Origin: UBA4486 sp041984885
GTDB taxonomy: Bacteria; Pseudomonadota; Gammaproteobacteria; Eutrophobiales; Eutrophobiaceae
Direction: 5' to 3'
Assembly (NCBI GenBank): GCA_041984885.1
Contig: JBHIXH010000036.1
Span: forward strand, 1-24,297
DNA: 24,297 nt
Part shown: one piece after another, positions 7,443-14,774 of the stretch
Layout of the letters: each line of letters opens with the position of its first letter
Position numbering within the stretch: the stretch's first letter is position 1
Notes under the pieces: generated by a model
The model's input: only the letters and a program-made list of their open reading frames with translations
Told to the model about the DNA's origin: nothing
Database searches by the model: none
Translations under genes and position numbers: made by a program

Positions 7443-8063
7443 CTAACTGCCCGAGCTCGCCTCAGCTGCCTGTTTTTGCTTGTGTTTTTGTACTCGCCGA
7501 CTGATGTCATTGAGCAGGCCATCCATACCCTCGTTTTTCAGAATCGTGGCAAACGTGTTGCGGTAATTATTGACCAGGCTAACACCTTCGATGACAACAT
7601 CGTATGAATACCATTGCCCATCATTATTTTTCACACGAAAATCGATCGGAATCTCGGTCTGATCAGTGACGATCAGCATTTTAACTACGGCCCGCTTGCC
7701 ATAGACCTTTTCATCGACAAACCTGATCTGCTGGTTGTCATAGGCCTCAATCTTGTCGCGGTACGTCTGTTCAATATACTGGGAAAAATAGTCAACAAAT
7801 TTTTCCCGTTCTTCCGGTGTAGCGCGTTTCCAGTTTGTGGCAAGGATACTCTGGGACATCGAGCGGAAATCGAATCGTTCATTGATGATGACACCGATTT
7901 TTTCCCAGCGTTGATCCCGATCCAATGAATCATCTTTCAGGACGCTGAGGACTTTTTCCACGGAGTCCTGCACTTGCCCGGTAGGTGTGGCAAACTGGGC
8001 AGCGGGGGCTGTATTGACCAGCGACAGGCCGGCGAAGAAAATAATAAAACGAAACAACTTCAT
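7443..8063 (-). CDS. mlaC: MlaC-like periplasmic phospholipid carrier
   Basis: The 206 residues begin with a signal peptide (LFRFIIFFAGLSLVNTAPAA, likely cleaved before Q). An MlaC/Ttg2D domain follows. Typical features are RFDFRSMSQSILATNWKRAT, then EEREKFVDYFSQYIEQTY, and later YSYDVVIEGVSLVNNYRN, with a basic Gln/Lys-rich tail. MlaC shuttles phospholipid through the periplasm between the outer-membrane MlaA complex and MlaFEDB. An AGGTGAG lies just upstream of the ATG. The gene is on the opposite strand from mlaFED and separated from it by the DUF1134, pap and PilZ genes. It is divergent from the TVP38 gene across 130 bases. Confidence 0.88.
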   Translation of the reverse strand: MKLFRFIIFFAGLSLVNTAPAAQFATPTGQVQDSVEKVLSVLKDDSLDRDQRWEKIGVIINERFDFRSMSQSILATNWKRATPEEREKFVDYFSQYIEQTYRDKIEAYDNQQIRFVDEKVYGKRAVVKMLIVTDQTEIPIDFRVKNNDGQWYSYDVVIEGVSLVNNYRNTFATILKNEGMDGLLNDISRRVQKHKQKQAAEASSGS

Positions 8064-8166
8064 GACTCACCTGATTCTTGCACTAAATCCGCGCCATGAT
8101 ACCGAAATTTACTCATCTGACCAGTGCCCCGACTGAATTATTCACCGTAATCAGACTCCAAATTCG

Positions 8167-8176
8167 CTGATAATAT
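8167..8176 (+). promoter_or_regulatory. Candidate extended -10 promoter for the TVP38-flavoprotein-gor operon
   Basis: CTGATAATAT contains an extended -10 (TG, one base, TAATAT at 8171-8176) 17 bases before the ATG at 8194. No convincing -35 lies 17 bases upstream, which is acceptable for an extended -10. The 130-base divergent region between mlaC and this gene holds no other feature I can name. Confidence 0.35.
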
Positions 8177-8193
8177 CCGGAACCCCGCTAATT

Positions 8194-8910
8194 ATGCAGA
8201 TACTGATTGAACATAAATTAAAGCTGATATTACTGCTATTACTGGTGCTGATCACAGGCCTGTTTATCTACTTCGATCTGCACAGTTACTTTCAACTGGA
8301 CTACCTGAAAACGCAACAGCAGTCGATCAACGATATGTATATCGAACACCCGATTCTGTTTCCGGTCCTGTTTTTTCTGCTTTATCTATTCGTTGCCGGT
8401 TTATCCATCCCCGGCGCAACGATATTTACACTGGCTGCCGGTGCTTTTTTCGGCCTTGTCTATGGCACCATCATTGCCTCATTTGCCTCAGTCATGGGAG
8501 CAACGATGGCATTTCTGATTTCTCGTTACCTGTTAAAAGGAATTATTCACGATCGATATGTAGAGAAACTGACAGTGTTTGACGAGGGGATCGAACGTGA
8601 TGGAGGCTATTATTTATTTACGTTACGTCTGGTACCGGTGTTTCCCTTTTTCATAATCAACCTCGTTATGGGTATTACCACCATACGGCTGTCAACATTT
8701 TACTGGGTCAGTCAGCTTGGCATGTTGCCGGCGACAATTGTCTATGTAAATGCGGGCAAACAACTGAGTGAACTGGAGACACTTGCCGGCATTCTGTCGC
8801 CGGATCTGATTTTCGCGTTTGTCTTACTTGGCGTATTTCCATTACTGGCAAAACTGACGGTTAACTGGCTGGCGAAACGACGGGTAATTGCCGGCACAAC
8901 GGATGGCTAG
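8194..8910 (+). CDS. TVP38/TMEM64-family (DedA-like, VTT domain) membrane protein
   Basis: This is a 238-residue polytopic inner-membrane protein. Hydrophobic segments lie near residues 9-26, 50-70, 75-105, 140-165, 170-190 and 205-225. The VTT/SNARE-associated signatures are present: SIPGATIFTLAAGAFFG, then VMGATMAFLISRYLL, and LRLVPVFPFFIINLVMG with its conserved R-x-x-P-x-x-P-F. Relatives are implicated in lipid scrambling or membrane homeostasis, but no substrate is defined for this branch. Its 3' end overlaps the flavoprotein start by 8 bases. In other bacteria, proteins of these two families are often adjacent and, as I recall, sometimes fused, which implies a shared function. Confidence 0.88.
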   Translation: MQILIEHKLKLILLLLLVLITGLFIYFDLHSYFQLDYLKTQQQSINDMYIEHPILFPVLFFLLYLFVAGLSIPGATIFTLAAGAFFGLVYGTIIASFASVMGATMAFLISRYLLKGIIHDRYVEKLTVFDEGIERDGGYYLFTLRLVPVFPFFIINLVMGITTIRLSTFYWVSQLGMLPATIVYVNAGKQLSELETLAGILSPDLIFAFVLLGVFPLLAKLTVNWLAKRRVIAGTTDG

Positions 8911-10351
8911 AACAGAAAGATATGACAGAAACCTGATCGTGATCGGGGCTGGCTCCGCCGGTCTGGTCACCGCCTATATTGCAGCCGCAGTAAAGGCAAA
9001 AGTCACTCTAATCGAAAAAAATAAAATGGGTGGCGATTGTCTGAATACCGGCTGCGTGCCATCGAAGGCATTGATTCGTTCTGCACGCTACTTGTCTCAT
9101 ATACACCGGCATCAGGAATTCGGCGTTAAATCGGCTTCGGCAGAGTTTGATTTTTCCGACGTCATGCAACGGGTAAGACAGACGATAGAGAAAATCGCGC
9201 CACATGATTCGGTTGAACGTTATTCAAAACTGGGTGTTGAATGTTTACACGGGGAAGCCCGTTTATTGTCTGCACATGAGGTGGAAATTAATGGAGACAG
9301 ACTGAGTGCGAATAATATTGTCATCGCCACCGGTGCGCGTCCATTTATCCCGCCTATCAAAGGCATTGAGCAAATCAATTATCTGACGTCTGACAACCTT
9401 TGGTATATTGAAGACCTGCCAAAAAAGCTGGTTGTGCTCGGTGGCGGTCCTGTTGGTTGTGAACTGGCACAGAGTTTTAACCGCTTCGGCAGTGATGTCA
9501 CGCAAGTAGAAATGTTACCAACGCTACTGGCAAAAGAAGACGATGATGTCAGTAGTTTTATTCAGAAAAAACTTTCACGGGAAGGTGTTCACGTATTGAC
9601 CGGCCACAGGGCGGTTGAAATCAGGCAACAGGACGGCGAACAAATACTTGTCTGTGAAAGCGCCGGGGGAAAACCGGAAATTCCGTTTGATGCGTTACTC
9701 GTTGCGGTTGGCCGGACGGCAAATGTCAGCGGTTTTGGCCTGGAAGATGTCGGTGTGGATCTGGATGACACGGGCAGGATTTGTGTAAATGAAAAACTGC
9801 AGACCAGCATAGGGTCGATCTACGCCTGTGGCGATGTGATCGCCCCTTACCAGTTTACGCATACAGCAGCGCACCAGGCGTGGTATGCCGCAGTCAACGC
9901 ACTGTTCGGCAAAATCCGGGCATTCAATGTCGATTACTCGGTTATACCCTGGGTTACGTTTACCGATCCGGAAGTCGCCCGGGTGGGAATGAGCGAGTCA
10001 GACGCACAGAAAGCCAACATTGACTATGAAGTGACGCTTTTTGACATCGGCGAACTGGATCGGGCCATTACAGAAAACGAGGCAGAGGGATTTATCAAGG
10101 TCATTACGAGGAAGAACAGTGACAGGATCCTGGGCGCGACGATCGTCGCAGACCATGCGGGCGAACTGATCACGGAATACATACTGGCGATGAAACAACG
10201 ATTCGGATTGAATAAAATACTTGGCACGATTCATTCGTATCCGACAATGAGTGAAGCGAATAAATATGCAGCCGGTGAATGGAAACGCAATCATGCACCT
10301 GGCTGGGCATTAAAACTGTTACAACATTTTCATAACTGGATGAGACGTTAA
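8903..10351 (+). CDS. Mercuric-reductase-like FAD/NAD(P) disulfide oxidoreductase
   Basis: This 482-residue flavoprotein belongs to the class I pyridine nucleotide-disulfide oxidoreductases. It has the FAD-binding motif GAGSAG (residues 15-20), the redox CLNTGC with C46 and C51, a second Rossmann motif GGGPVG, the FAD-contacting YACGDV, and the C-terminal IHSYPTMSEANKY that replaces the His-Pro-Thr motif. It lacks the N-terminal metal-binding domain and the C-terminal vicinal cysteines of true mercuric reductase, so that activity is unlikely. The ATG at 8903 is preferred over a TTG at 8888. It overlaps the TVP38 stop and is followed without a gap by gor. The electron acceptor is unknown; a membrane-linked thiol or quinone is possible. 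Confidence 0.85.
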   Translation: MARTERYDRNLIVIGAGSAGLVTAYIAAAVKAKVTLIEKNKMGGDCLNTGCVPSKALIRSARYLSHIHRHQEFGVKSASAEFDFSDVMQRVRQTIEKIAPHDSVERYSKLGVECLHGEARLLSAHEVEINGDRLSANNIVIATGARPFIPPIKGIEQINYLTSDNLWYIEDLPKKLVVLGGGPVGCELAQSFNRFGSDVTQVEMLPTLLAKEDDDVSSFIQKKLSREGVHVLTGHRAVEIRQQDGEQILVCESAGGKPEIPFDALLVAVGRTANVSGFGLEDVGVDLDDTGRICVNEKLQTSIGSIYACGDVIAPYQFTHTAAHQAWYAAVNALFGKIRAFNVDYSVIPWVTFTDPEVARVGMSESDAQKANIDYEVTLFDIGELDRAITENEAEGFIKVITRKNSDRILGATIVADHAGELITEYILAMKQRFGLNKILGTIHSYPTMSEANKYAAGEWKRNHAPGWALKLLQHFHNWMRR

Positions 10352-11710
10352 ATGAGTGATTATGAATACGACTTGTTTGTGATCGGGGCCGGTTCCGGTG
10401 GTGTACGCGCGGCTCGTGTTGCGGCGAGTCTGGGCGCCAGGGTGGCCGTTGCCGAAGAACGCTACCTCGGTGGCACCTGTGTCAATGTCGGTTGTGTGCC
10501 GAAAAAACTGTTCGTCTATGCGTCGCATTTTCCGGAAGATTTTCACATTGCCAAAAGCTATGGCTGGTCAGTCGAGAATAACGGCTTTGACTGGTCAACC
10601 TTGTTACAGAATAAAAATACCGAGATTGAAAGGCTGAACGGGGTCTATCGTAAACTGCTGGTGAATAACGGCGTTGATCTGATTGAAAGTCGCGCTACCG
10701 TTGCAGGTCCAGACCGGGTTCAGGTTGACGGACGCGAGATAACGGCAGAGCGGATTCTGGTTGCCACCGGTGGCTGGCCCGCTGTTCCGGATATTGCCGG
10801 GAAAGAGCATGTCATCAGTTCCAATGAGGCATTCTTCCTGCCGGAGTTACCGGAATCGATTGCGATCGTCGGCGGTGGTTATATTGCTGTCGAATTTGCC
10901 GGTATTTTTCATGGTCTCGGTGTCGACACGACACTCATCTATCGCGGGCCGTTGTTTCTGCGCGGCTTTGATCTGGATATCCGCGAACAACTGGCCAGCC
11001 AGATGCGGGCAAAAGGTATTAAGTTGCTGTTCGATTCAAACATTACTGCGATTGAAAAGTCCACTTCCGGATTAACAGCAAGTTTTGCAGATGGCTCAAC
11101 CAGCACATACGGACATATCATGTATGCGACCGGGCGTAAGCCGAACTCGGCCAACCTGGGGCTGGAGGCACTGAACGTCAACCTGGATATAAATGGCGCA
11201 ATACAGGTAAACGAACAGTATCAAACCTCGGTACCGTCTATCTATGCGATCGGTGATGTGACGGATCGTTTAAACCTGACCCCGGTTGCATTGGCTGAGG
11301 GCATGTTTCTCGCCCATCAACTGTATGGCAAGGGCAAACCCGTTATCGATTATGATCTGGTACCGACAGCCGTGTTCAGTCAACCCAATATCGGCACCGT
11401 CGGACTCACCGAGGAGCAGGCACGCGATCAATATGCTGATATTGACATCTATATGTCCGGTTTCAAACCAATGAAGCTGTCGTTTCTTGATGAAGCGGAA
11501 CGTATCTTCATGAAACTGATCGTTGACCGTCAATCAGACAAGGTGCTCGGCGTACATATGCTCGGTCAGGATGCCGGAGAGATGATCCAGGGTATCGCAA
11601 TCGCTCTGCGTGCCGGCGCAACAAAAGCGGTATTTGATTCAACGATTGGCATTCACCCGACCGCGGCAGAAGAATTTGTTACCATGCGAGATCCGGTCAT
11701 GCCGGACTAA
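10352..11710 (+). CDS. gor: Glutathione-disulfide reductase
   Basis: The 452-residue protein should reduce glutathione disulfide with NADPH in the cytoplasm. It has the FAD motif GAGSGG (residues 12-17), the redox site GGTCVNVGCVPKK with C43 and C48 in the glutathione-reductase form, the NADPH-binding GGGYIAVEFAG, YAIGDV, and the C-terminal HPTAAEEFVTMR containing the catalytic His-Glu pair. Length matches bacterial Gor (about 450). The ATG follows the upstream TAA directly, so the three genes from 8194 form one operon of membrane and thiol-redox functions. The stop is 45 bases before the response regulator. Confidence 0.93.
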   Translation: MSDYEYDLFVIGAGSGGVRAARVAASLGARVAVAEERYLGGTCVNVGCVPKKLFVYASHFPEDFHIAKSYGWSVENNGFDWSTLLQNKNTEIERLNGVYRKLLVNNGVDLIESRATVAGPDRVQVDGREITAERILVATGGWPAVPDIAGKEHVISSNEAFFLPELPESIAIVGGGYIAVEFAGIFHGLGVDTTLIYRGPLFLRGFDLDIREQLASQMRAKGIKLLFDSNITAIEKSTSGLTASFADGSTSTYGHIMYATGRKPNSANLGLEALNVNLDINGAIQVNEQYQTSVPSIYAIGDVTDRLNLTPVALAEGMFLAHQLYGKGKPVIDYDLVPTAVFSQPNIGTVGLTEEQARDQYADIDIYMSGFKPMKLSFLDEAERIFMKLIVDRQSDKVLGVHMLGQDAGEMIQGIAIALRAGATKAVFDSTIGIHPTAAEEFVTMRDPVMPD

Positions 11711-11716
11711 TTGATT

Positions 11717-11733
11717 TTCACGTAATCCTCACA
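11717..11733 (+). promoter_or_regulatory. Direct-repeat element upstream of the response regulator
   Basis: TTCACGTAATCCTCACA has two half-sites (TTCACG and CTCACA) whose starts are 11 bases apart. It matches 14 of 17 bases with the element at 13760-13776. The 11-base period is that of OmpR/PhoB-family direct-repeat sites. A weak TTGATT (11711-11716), 17-base spacer and TGTGAT (11734-11739) could form a promoter with the element as spacer. The adjoining TCACATGTGA (11729-11738) is a 10-base palindrome. Regulator binding is inferred. Confidence 0.5.
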
Positions 11734-11755
11734 TGTGATTCGTCAGACTGCGGCG

Positions 11756-12454
11756 ATGGAAACCACCAATTATCGCAACCTGTTATTAATCGAGGATAAC
11801 CGGGATATAGCGGATATGATCTGCGACTATCTGCAATCGCGTGATTTCACTGTTGACTATGCAGCCGACGGAATCATCGGTCTGCATCTTGCAGTAACTC
11901 ACCCTTACGATTTAATCATTCTTGACCTGATGTTACCGGGACTCGATGGTATTGACCTGCTGAAAAAATTCAGACATGAAGCCAGGAACGATACACCACT
12001 GCTGATTTTGACCGCACGCGATACGCTGGAAGACAAGATCGCCGGGTTGCAAGCAGGCGCCGACGATTATTTACTGAAACCTTTCGAAATCCAGGAACTT
12101 GAGGCAAGAATCAAGGCATTAATCCGTCGTAACCGTGGCCAGGTAAGCCCGGTTACATTACGGGTTGGCGACCTGCAGTTTGATACCGGCACTTTACAGG
12201 TTACACGTGCGGGTAAGACGATCAAGCTAACGCCGATCGGTTTAAAAATACTTCATATACTGATGCAGGCCTCGCCGCGTGTCGTGCAGCGTCGGGAGAT
12301 CGAAGAACAGATCTGGGGGGATATAATTCCCGACAGCGATACATTACGCAGTCATATGTATAACCTGCGTAAGCAAGTTGATAAACCTTTCGACACAGCG
12401 TTGATGCACACCATCCAGAACACAGGATACAAAATTGCCGATCCCGACGACTGA
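11756..12454 (+). CDS. OmpR/PhoB-family response regulator
   Basis: The 232-residue product has a receiver domain (about 8-120) and a winged-helix DNA-binding domain (about 135-230). The acidic pocket is E13/D14 (LLLIEDN), the phosphoacceptor is D57 (LILDLMLPG), T84 lies in the LILTARD motif, and the conserved Lys is in DDYLLKPF. The output domain carries LTPIGLKILHIL and an SDTLRSHMYNLRKQ recognition helix. The ATG at 11756 is preferred to a GTG at 11735, since homology begins just after it and the GTG lies at the edge of the candidate binding site. It overlaps the histidine kinase gene by 20 bases. The likely target is itself and the downstream lipid operon. Confidence 0.9.
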   Translation: METTNYRNLLLIEDNRDIADMICDYLQSRDFTVDYAADGIIGLHLAVTHPYDLIILDLMLPGLDGIDLLKKFRHEARNDTPLLILTARDTLEDKIAGLQAGADDYLLKPFEIQELEARIKALIRRNRGQVSPVTLRVGDLQFDTGTLQVTRAGKTIKLTPIGLKILHILMQASPRVVQRREIEEQIWGDIIPDSDTLRSHMYNLRKQVDKPFDTALMHTIQNTGYKIADPDD

Positions 12455-13748
12455 CGCAAAAGGCTTAAGATCAAAATTCTGGCGCGCCTTTGTTTTGCAA
12501 GCCGGGTTAATCAGCATGACCGTGATACTTGGTATTTATGCAAGTCGCTACGTGCTTGGTGATATTTTGCTGGAACAGGCATTACAGGAAGAAGCTGCCC
12601 ACTACTGGCGACTGTATAAGCAGAATGCCACCTATCCCCGGCCGAATACGCATAACCTGATCGGCTACCTGAGTCAGCTCGACACCATTCCGCAGCGATA
12701 TTCGGCACTGCCACCCGGCTTTCATCATCTGCAGGATGACAACGATGACATTATTATTGTGTATGTCTCTTCATTAAACAATCGAACCCTGTATCTTGAA
12801 TTCGACAGTGAGAACGTTGGTACGCTGGCACTGGTTTTTGGCGTGGTGCCGCTTTCCATCCTGTTGATTGTGATCTACCTGAGCAGCTGGATCCTGTATC
12901 GATTCTCACAGCGGGCAATTTCCCCGATCATCCTGCTGGCGGAAAGCGTCAAGCAGTTTGACCCGAAGCGGTCCGTTAAAACCTCGTTCACCGATAATAA
13001 TTCGTTCAACGCTGCCGATGATGAGGTTCGGATTCTGGCAAAAGCACTGGATGACCTGATCGATCGCCTGCAACAATTCGTGGAACGTGAGCGAAACTTT
13101 ACCCGTGACGCAAGTCATGAATTACGCAGCCCGATCACTGTTGTCAAAATGGCGACGGACATGCTGAAAATGGACGCTGGCCTGTCAGATCAAGGCCGGG
13201 TTCATCTCGATCGCATTTCCCGGGCGGCCAGGGACATGGAGGGGTTGATCGAGGCATTGCTGTTGCTCGCGCGTGAGTCTGAACATTTATTGACCACGGA
13301 AACTGTCTGCATCAATGATCTAATCGACGAAGAGATCGACCGTGCAAATTTAATTTTCAATAATAAAGATTTACATCTGGAAAAAATCGAGGATGCGCGC
13401 TTATCCGTTGAAACTTCAGAACGGGTACTGTCTGTATTAATCGGCAACCTGATCCGCAATGCTTGTGCGTATACAGATAATGGCAGAATCACGGTGCTTA
13501 TCGGTGGCTCTTCTGTCGAAATCAGGGATACAGGCAGCGGCATTGAAAGAGAAAATGTTCCGGAAGTATTTAAACCTTTTCAACGCGGCAAGATGACCGC
13601 GGTCGGTGGACATGGCGTTGGACTGACTATTGTGAAAATGCTCTCGCAACGATTCAACTGGCCTATCCATATAGACAGTGAACCGGGAGTCGGTACCCGC
13701 GTCAAGATCGAGTTCCCCCACTCGACCAATGCTCCGATTAATTCGTAA
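12435..13748 (+). CDS. Membrane sensor histidine kinase
   Basis: The 437-residue kinase starts at TTG, preceded by CAGGAT six bases upstream and overlapping the regulator gene. It has a first membrane helix (about 19-40), a periplasmic segment of about 85 residues and a second helix (about 128-158). A HAMP-like linker follows, then HisKA with FTRDASHELRSP (phospho-accepting H228). The ATPase domain has an N-box (IGNLIRNACAYTDNG), DTGSGIE and GGHGVGLTIVKML. The periplasmic part contains ALPPGFHHL and then a beta-rich IIIVYVSSLNNRTLYLEF stretch. The signal is unknown. All residues expected for kinase activity are present. Confidence 0.9.
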   Translation: MPIPTTDAKGLRSKFWRAFVLQAGLISMTVILGIYASRYVLGDILLEQALQEEAAHYWRLYKQNATYPRPNTHNLIGYLSQLDTIPQRYSALPPGFHHLQDDNDDIIIVYVSSLNNRTLYLEFDSENVGTLALVFGVVPLSILLIVIYLSSWILYRFSQRAISPIILLAESVKQFDPKRSVKTSFTDNNSFNAADDEVRILAKALDDLIDRLQQFVERERNFTRDASHELRSPITVVKMATDMLKMDAGLSDQGRVHLDRISRAARDMEGLIEALLLLARESEHLLTTETVCINDLIDEEIDRANLIFNNKDLHLEKIEDARLSVETSERVLSVLIGNLIRNACAYTDNGRITVLIGGSSVEIRDTGSGIERENVPEVFKPFQRGKMTAVGGHGVGLTIVKMLSQRFNWPIHIDSEPGVGTRVKIEFPHSTNAPINS

Positions 13749-13759
13749 TTTTATACTTC

Positions 13760-13798
13760 TTCACGTTTTCTTCACACCGGTTATACGATGCGTTCACA
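13760..13798 (+). promoter_or_regulatory. Direct-repeat activator site and promoter of the lipid operon
   Basis: TTCACGTTTTCTTCACA (13760-13776) repeats the element found upstream of the response regulator. A further TTCACA starts at 13793, so half-sites start at 13760, 13771 and 13793, offsets of 0, 11 and 33. TATACG at 13782-13787 is a plausible -10, exactly 11 bases after the second half-site. That matches the geometry of PhoB-type promoters in which the repeats replace the -35. The desaturase ATG is at 13821. Binding by the adjacent regulator is inference. Confidence 0.5.
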
Positions 13799-13820
13799 TC
13801 GTATCCAATATTCTTGTCCC

Positions 13821-14774
13821 ATGAGCAAACCGTCGACGAACCGATTTACAGACCAGCTGGATGCCTTACTGCAGTGGCTGTTCAATGACCCGTCGCTGCA
13901 AAACCGGCTCGACGACTCGGATAAAAACGAGGTCGACAGGTTTCGATTCAGTATCTACCTGCTGTTTCACCTGGCCTGTCTGCTGGCTCTTTTTACCGGC
14001 GTCAACAGCGTAGCCGTCCTCGTCTGTGTTATGTTTTATTTTCTACGCATGTTTTTTATCACCGGCTTCTATCATCGTTATTTTTCGCATAAAAGTTTTC
14101 GGGCAAGCAGACCGCTGACATTTATTATGGCCGTACTCGGCTGTACGGCAGGACAACGTGGTCCATTATGGTGGGCCAGCCACCATCGTTATCATCATAT
14201 GTCGTCCGATACCGAAGCTGATCCACATTCCCCGCAAAAAAATTTTCTCAACAGCCATTTTCTCTGGTTCTTGCGTAAACAACATTTTTTCACTGATGAA
14301 AACCGCGTCAAGGACTGGATGCAATATCCCGAACTACGTCTTCTTGAGCGTGTCGACTGGCTGCCGTTTCTGGGACTGGGATTGTTGTGTTACGGCCTGG
14401 GCGAGTTTCTGCAGGTCAATTATCCGGCAACCGGCGTGGACGGCCTGATGCTATTGGTCTGGGGTTTTTTCATCTCCACCGTACTGGTGTGGCATGGCAC
14501 CTATACGATCAATTCGCTGGCACATAAAATCGGCACCCGCCGGTTTAATACACGCGATGACAGCAAAAACAGCTTGCCGCTGGCATTGCTGACGCTCGGT
14601 GAGGGCTGGCATAACAACCATCACCGTTACCCGGGCGCAACCCGACAGGGATTTTTCTGGTGGGAGATAGACATCAGCTACTACTGCCTGCTGTTTCTGT
14701 CCTGGATCGGCCTGGTTTCGGACCTGCGTCCCGTGCCTGCCTCTATCTACCTTGAGGCAAGACAGGCAAAATGA
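13821..14774 (+). CDS. Membrane fatty-acid desaturase (acyl-CoA/acyl-lipid delta-9 type)
   Basis: The 317-residue integral-membrane di-iron desaturase has all three histidine boxes: HRYFSH (H85-H90), HHRYHH (121-126) and HNNHH (H264-H268, in EGWHNNHHRYPG). Hydrophobic helices flank the boxes. In the family, such enzymes use O2 to introduce a cis double bond into saturated acyl chains of CoA or phospholipid. The ATG at 13821 is chosen over one at 13788. The upstream start would place coding sequence across the candidate regulatory repeats and adds residues not expected in the family. It is the first gene of a nine-gene operon and overlaps the next start in an ATGA. Its product would be the substrate for the methylases downstream. 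Confidence 0.88.
   Translation: MSKPSTNRFTDQLDALLQWLFNDPSLQNRLDDSDKNEVDRFRFSIYLLFHLACLLALFTGVNSVAVLVCVMFYFLRMFFITGFYHRYFSHKSFRASRPLTFIMAVLGCTAGQRGPLWWASHHRYHHMSSDTEADPHSPQKNFLNSHFLWFLRKQHFFTDENRVKDWMQYPELRLLERVDWLPFLGLGLLCYGLGEFLQVNYPATGVDGLMLLVWGFFISTVLVWHGTYTINSLAHKIGTRRFNTRDDSKNSLPLALLTLGEGWHNNHHRYPGATRQGFFWWEIDISYYCLLFLSWIGLVSDLRPVPASIYLEARQAK

Noticed and set aside
8141..8157. A third copy of the TTCAC repeat upstream of the TVP38 gene (TTCACCGTAATC)
   Set aside because: The first half resembles the element with one extra base, but no second TCACA half-site follows at 11 bases.
8888..10351. True mercuric reductase (merA)
   Set aside because: The redox CxxxxC is present, but there is no N-terminal metal-binding domain, no C-terminal vicinal cysteine pair and no mer genes nearby.
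11729..11738. TCACATGTGA palindrome as a CRP/FNR site
   Set aside because: The half-site order is the reverse of the CRP consensus and the spacer is absent. It is more simply explained as overlap with the direct-repeat element.
13788..13820. Upstream ATG for the desaturase
   Set aside because: It would put coding sequence over the third TTCACA half-site and leave the -10-like box directly against the start. ATG 13821 gives the family-like N terminus.
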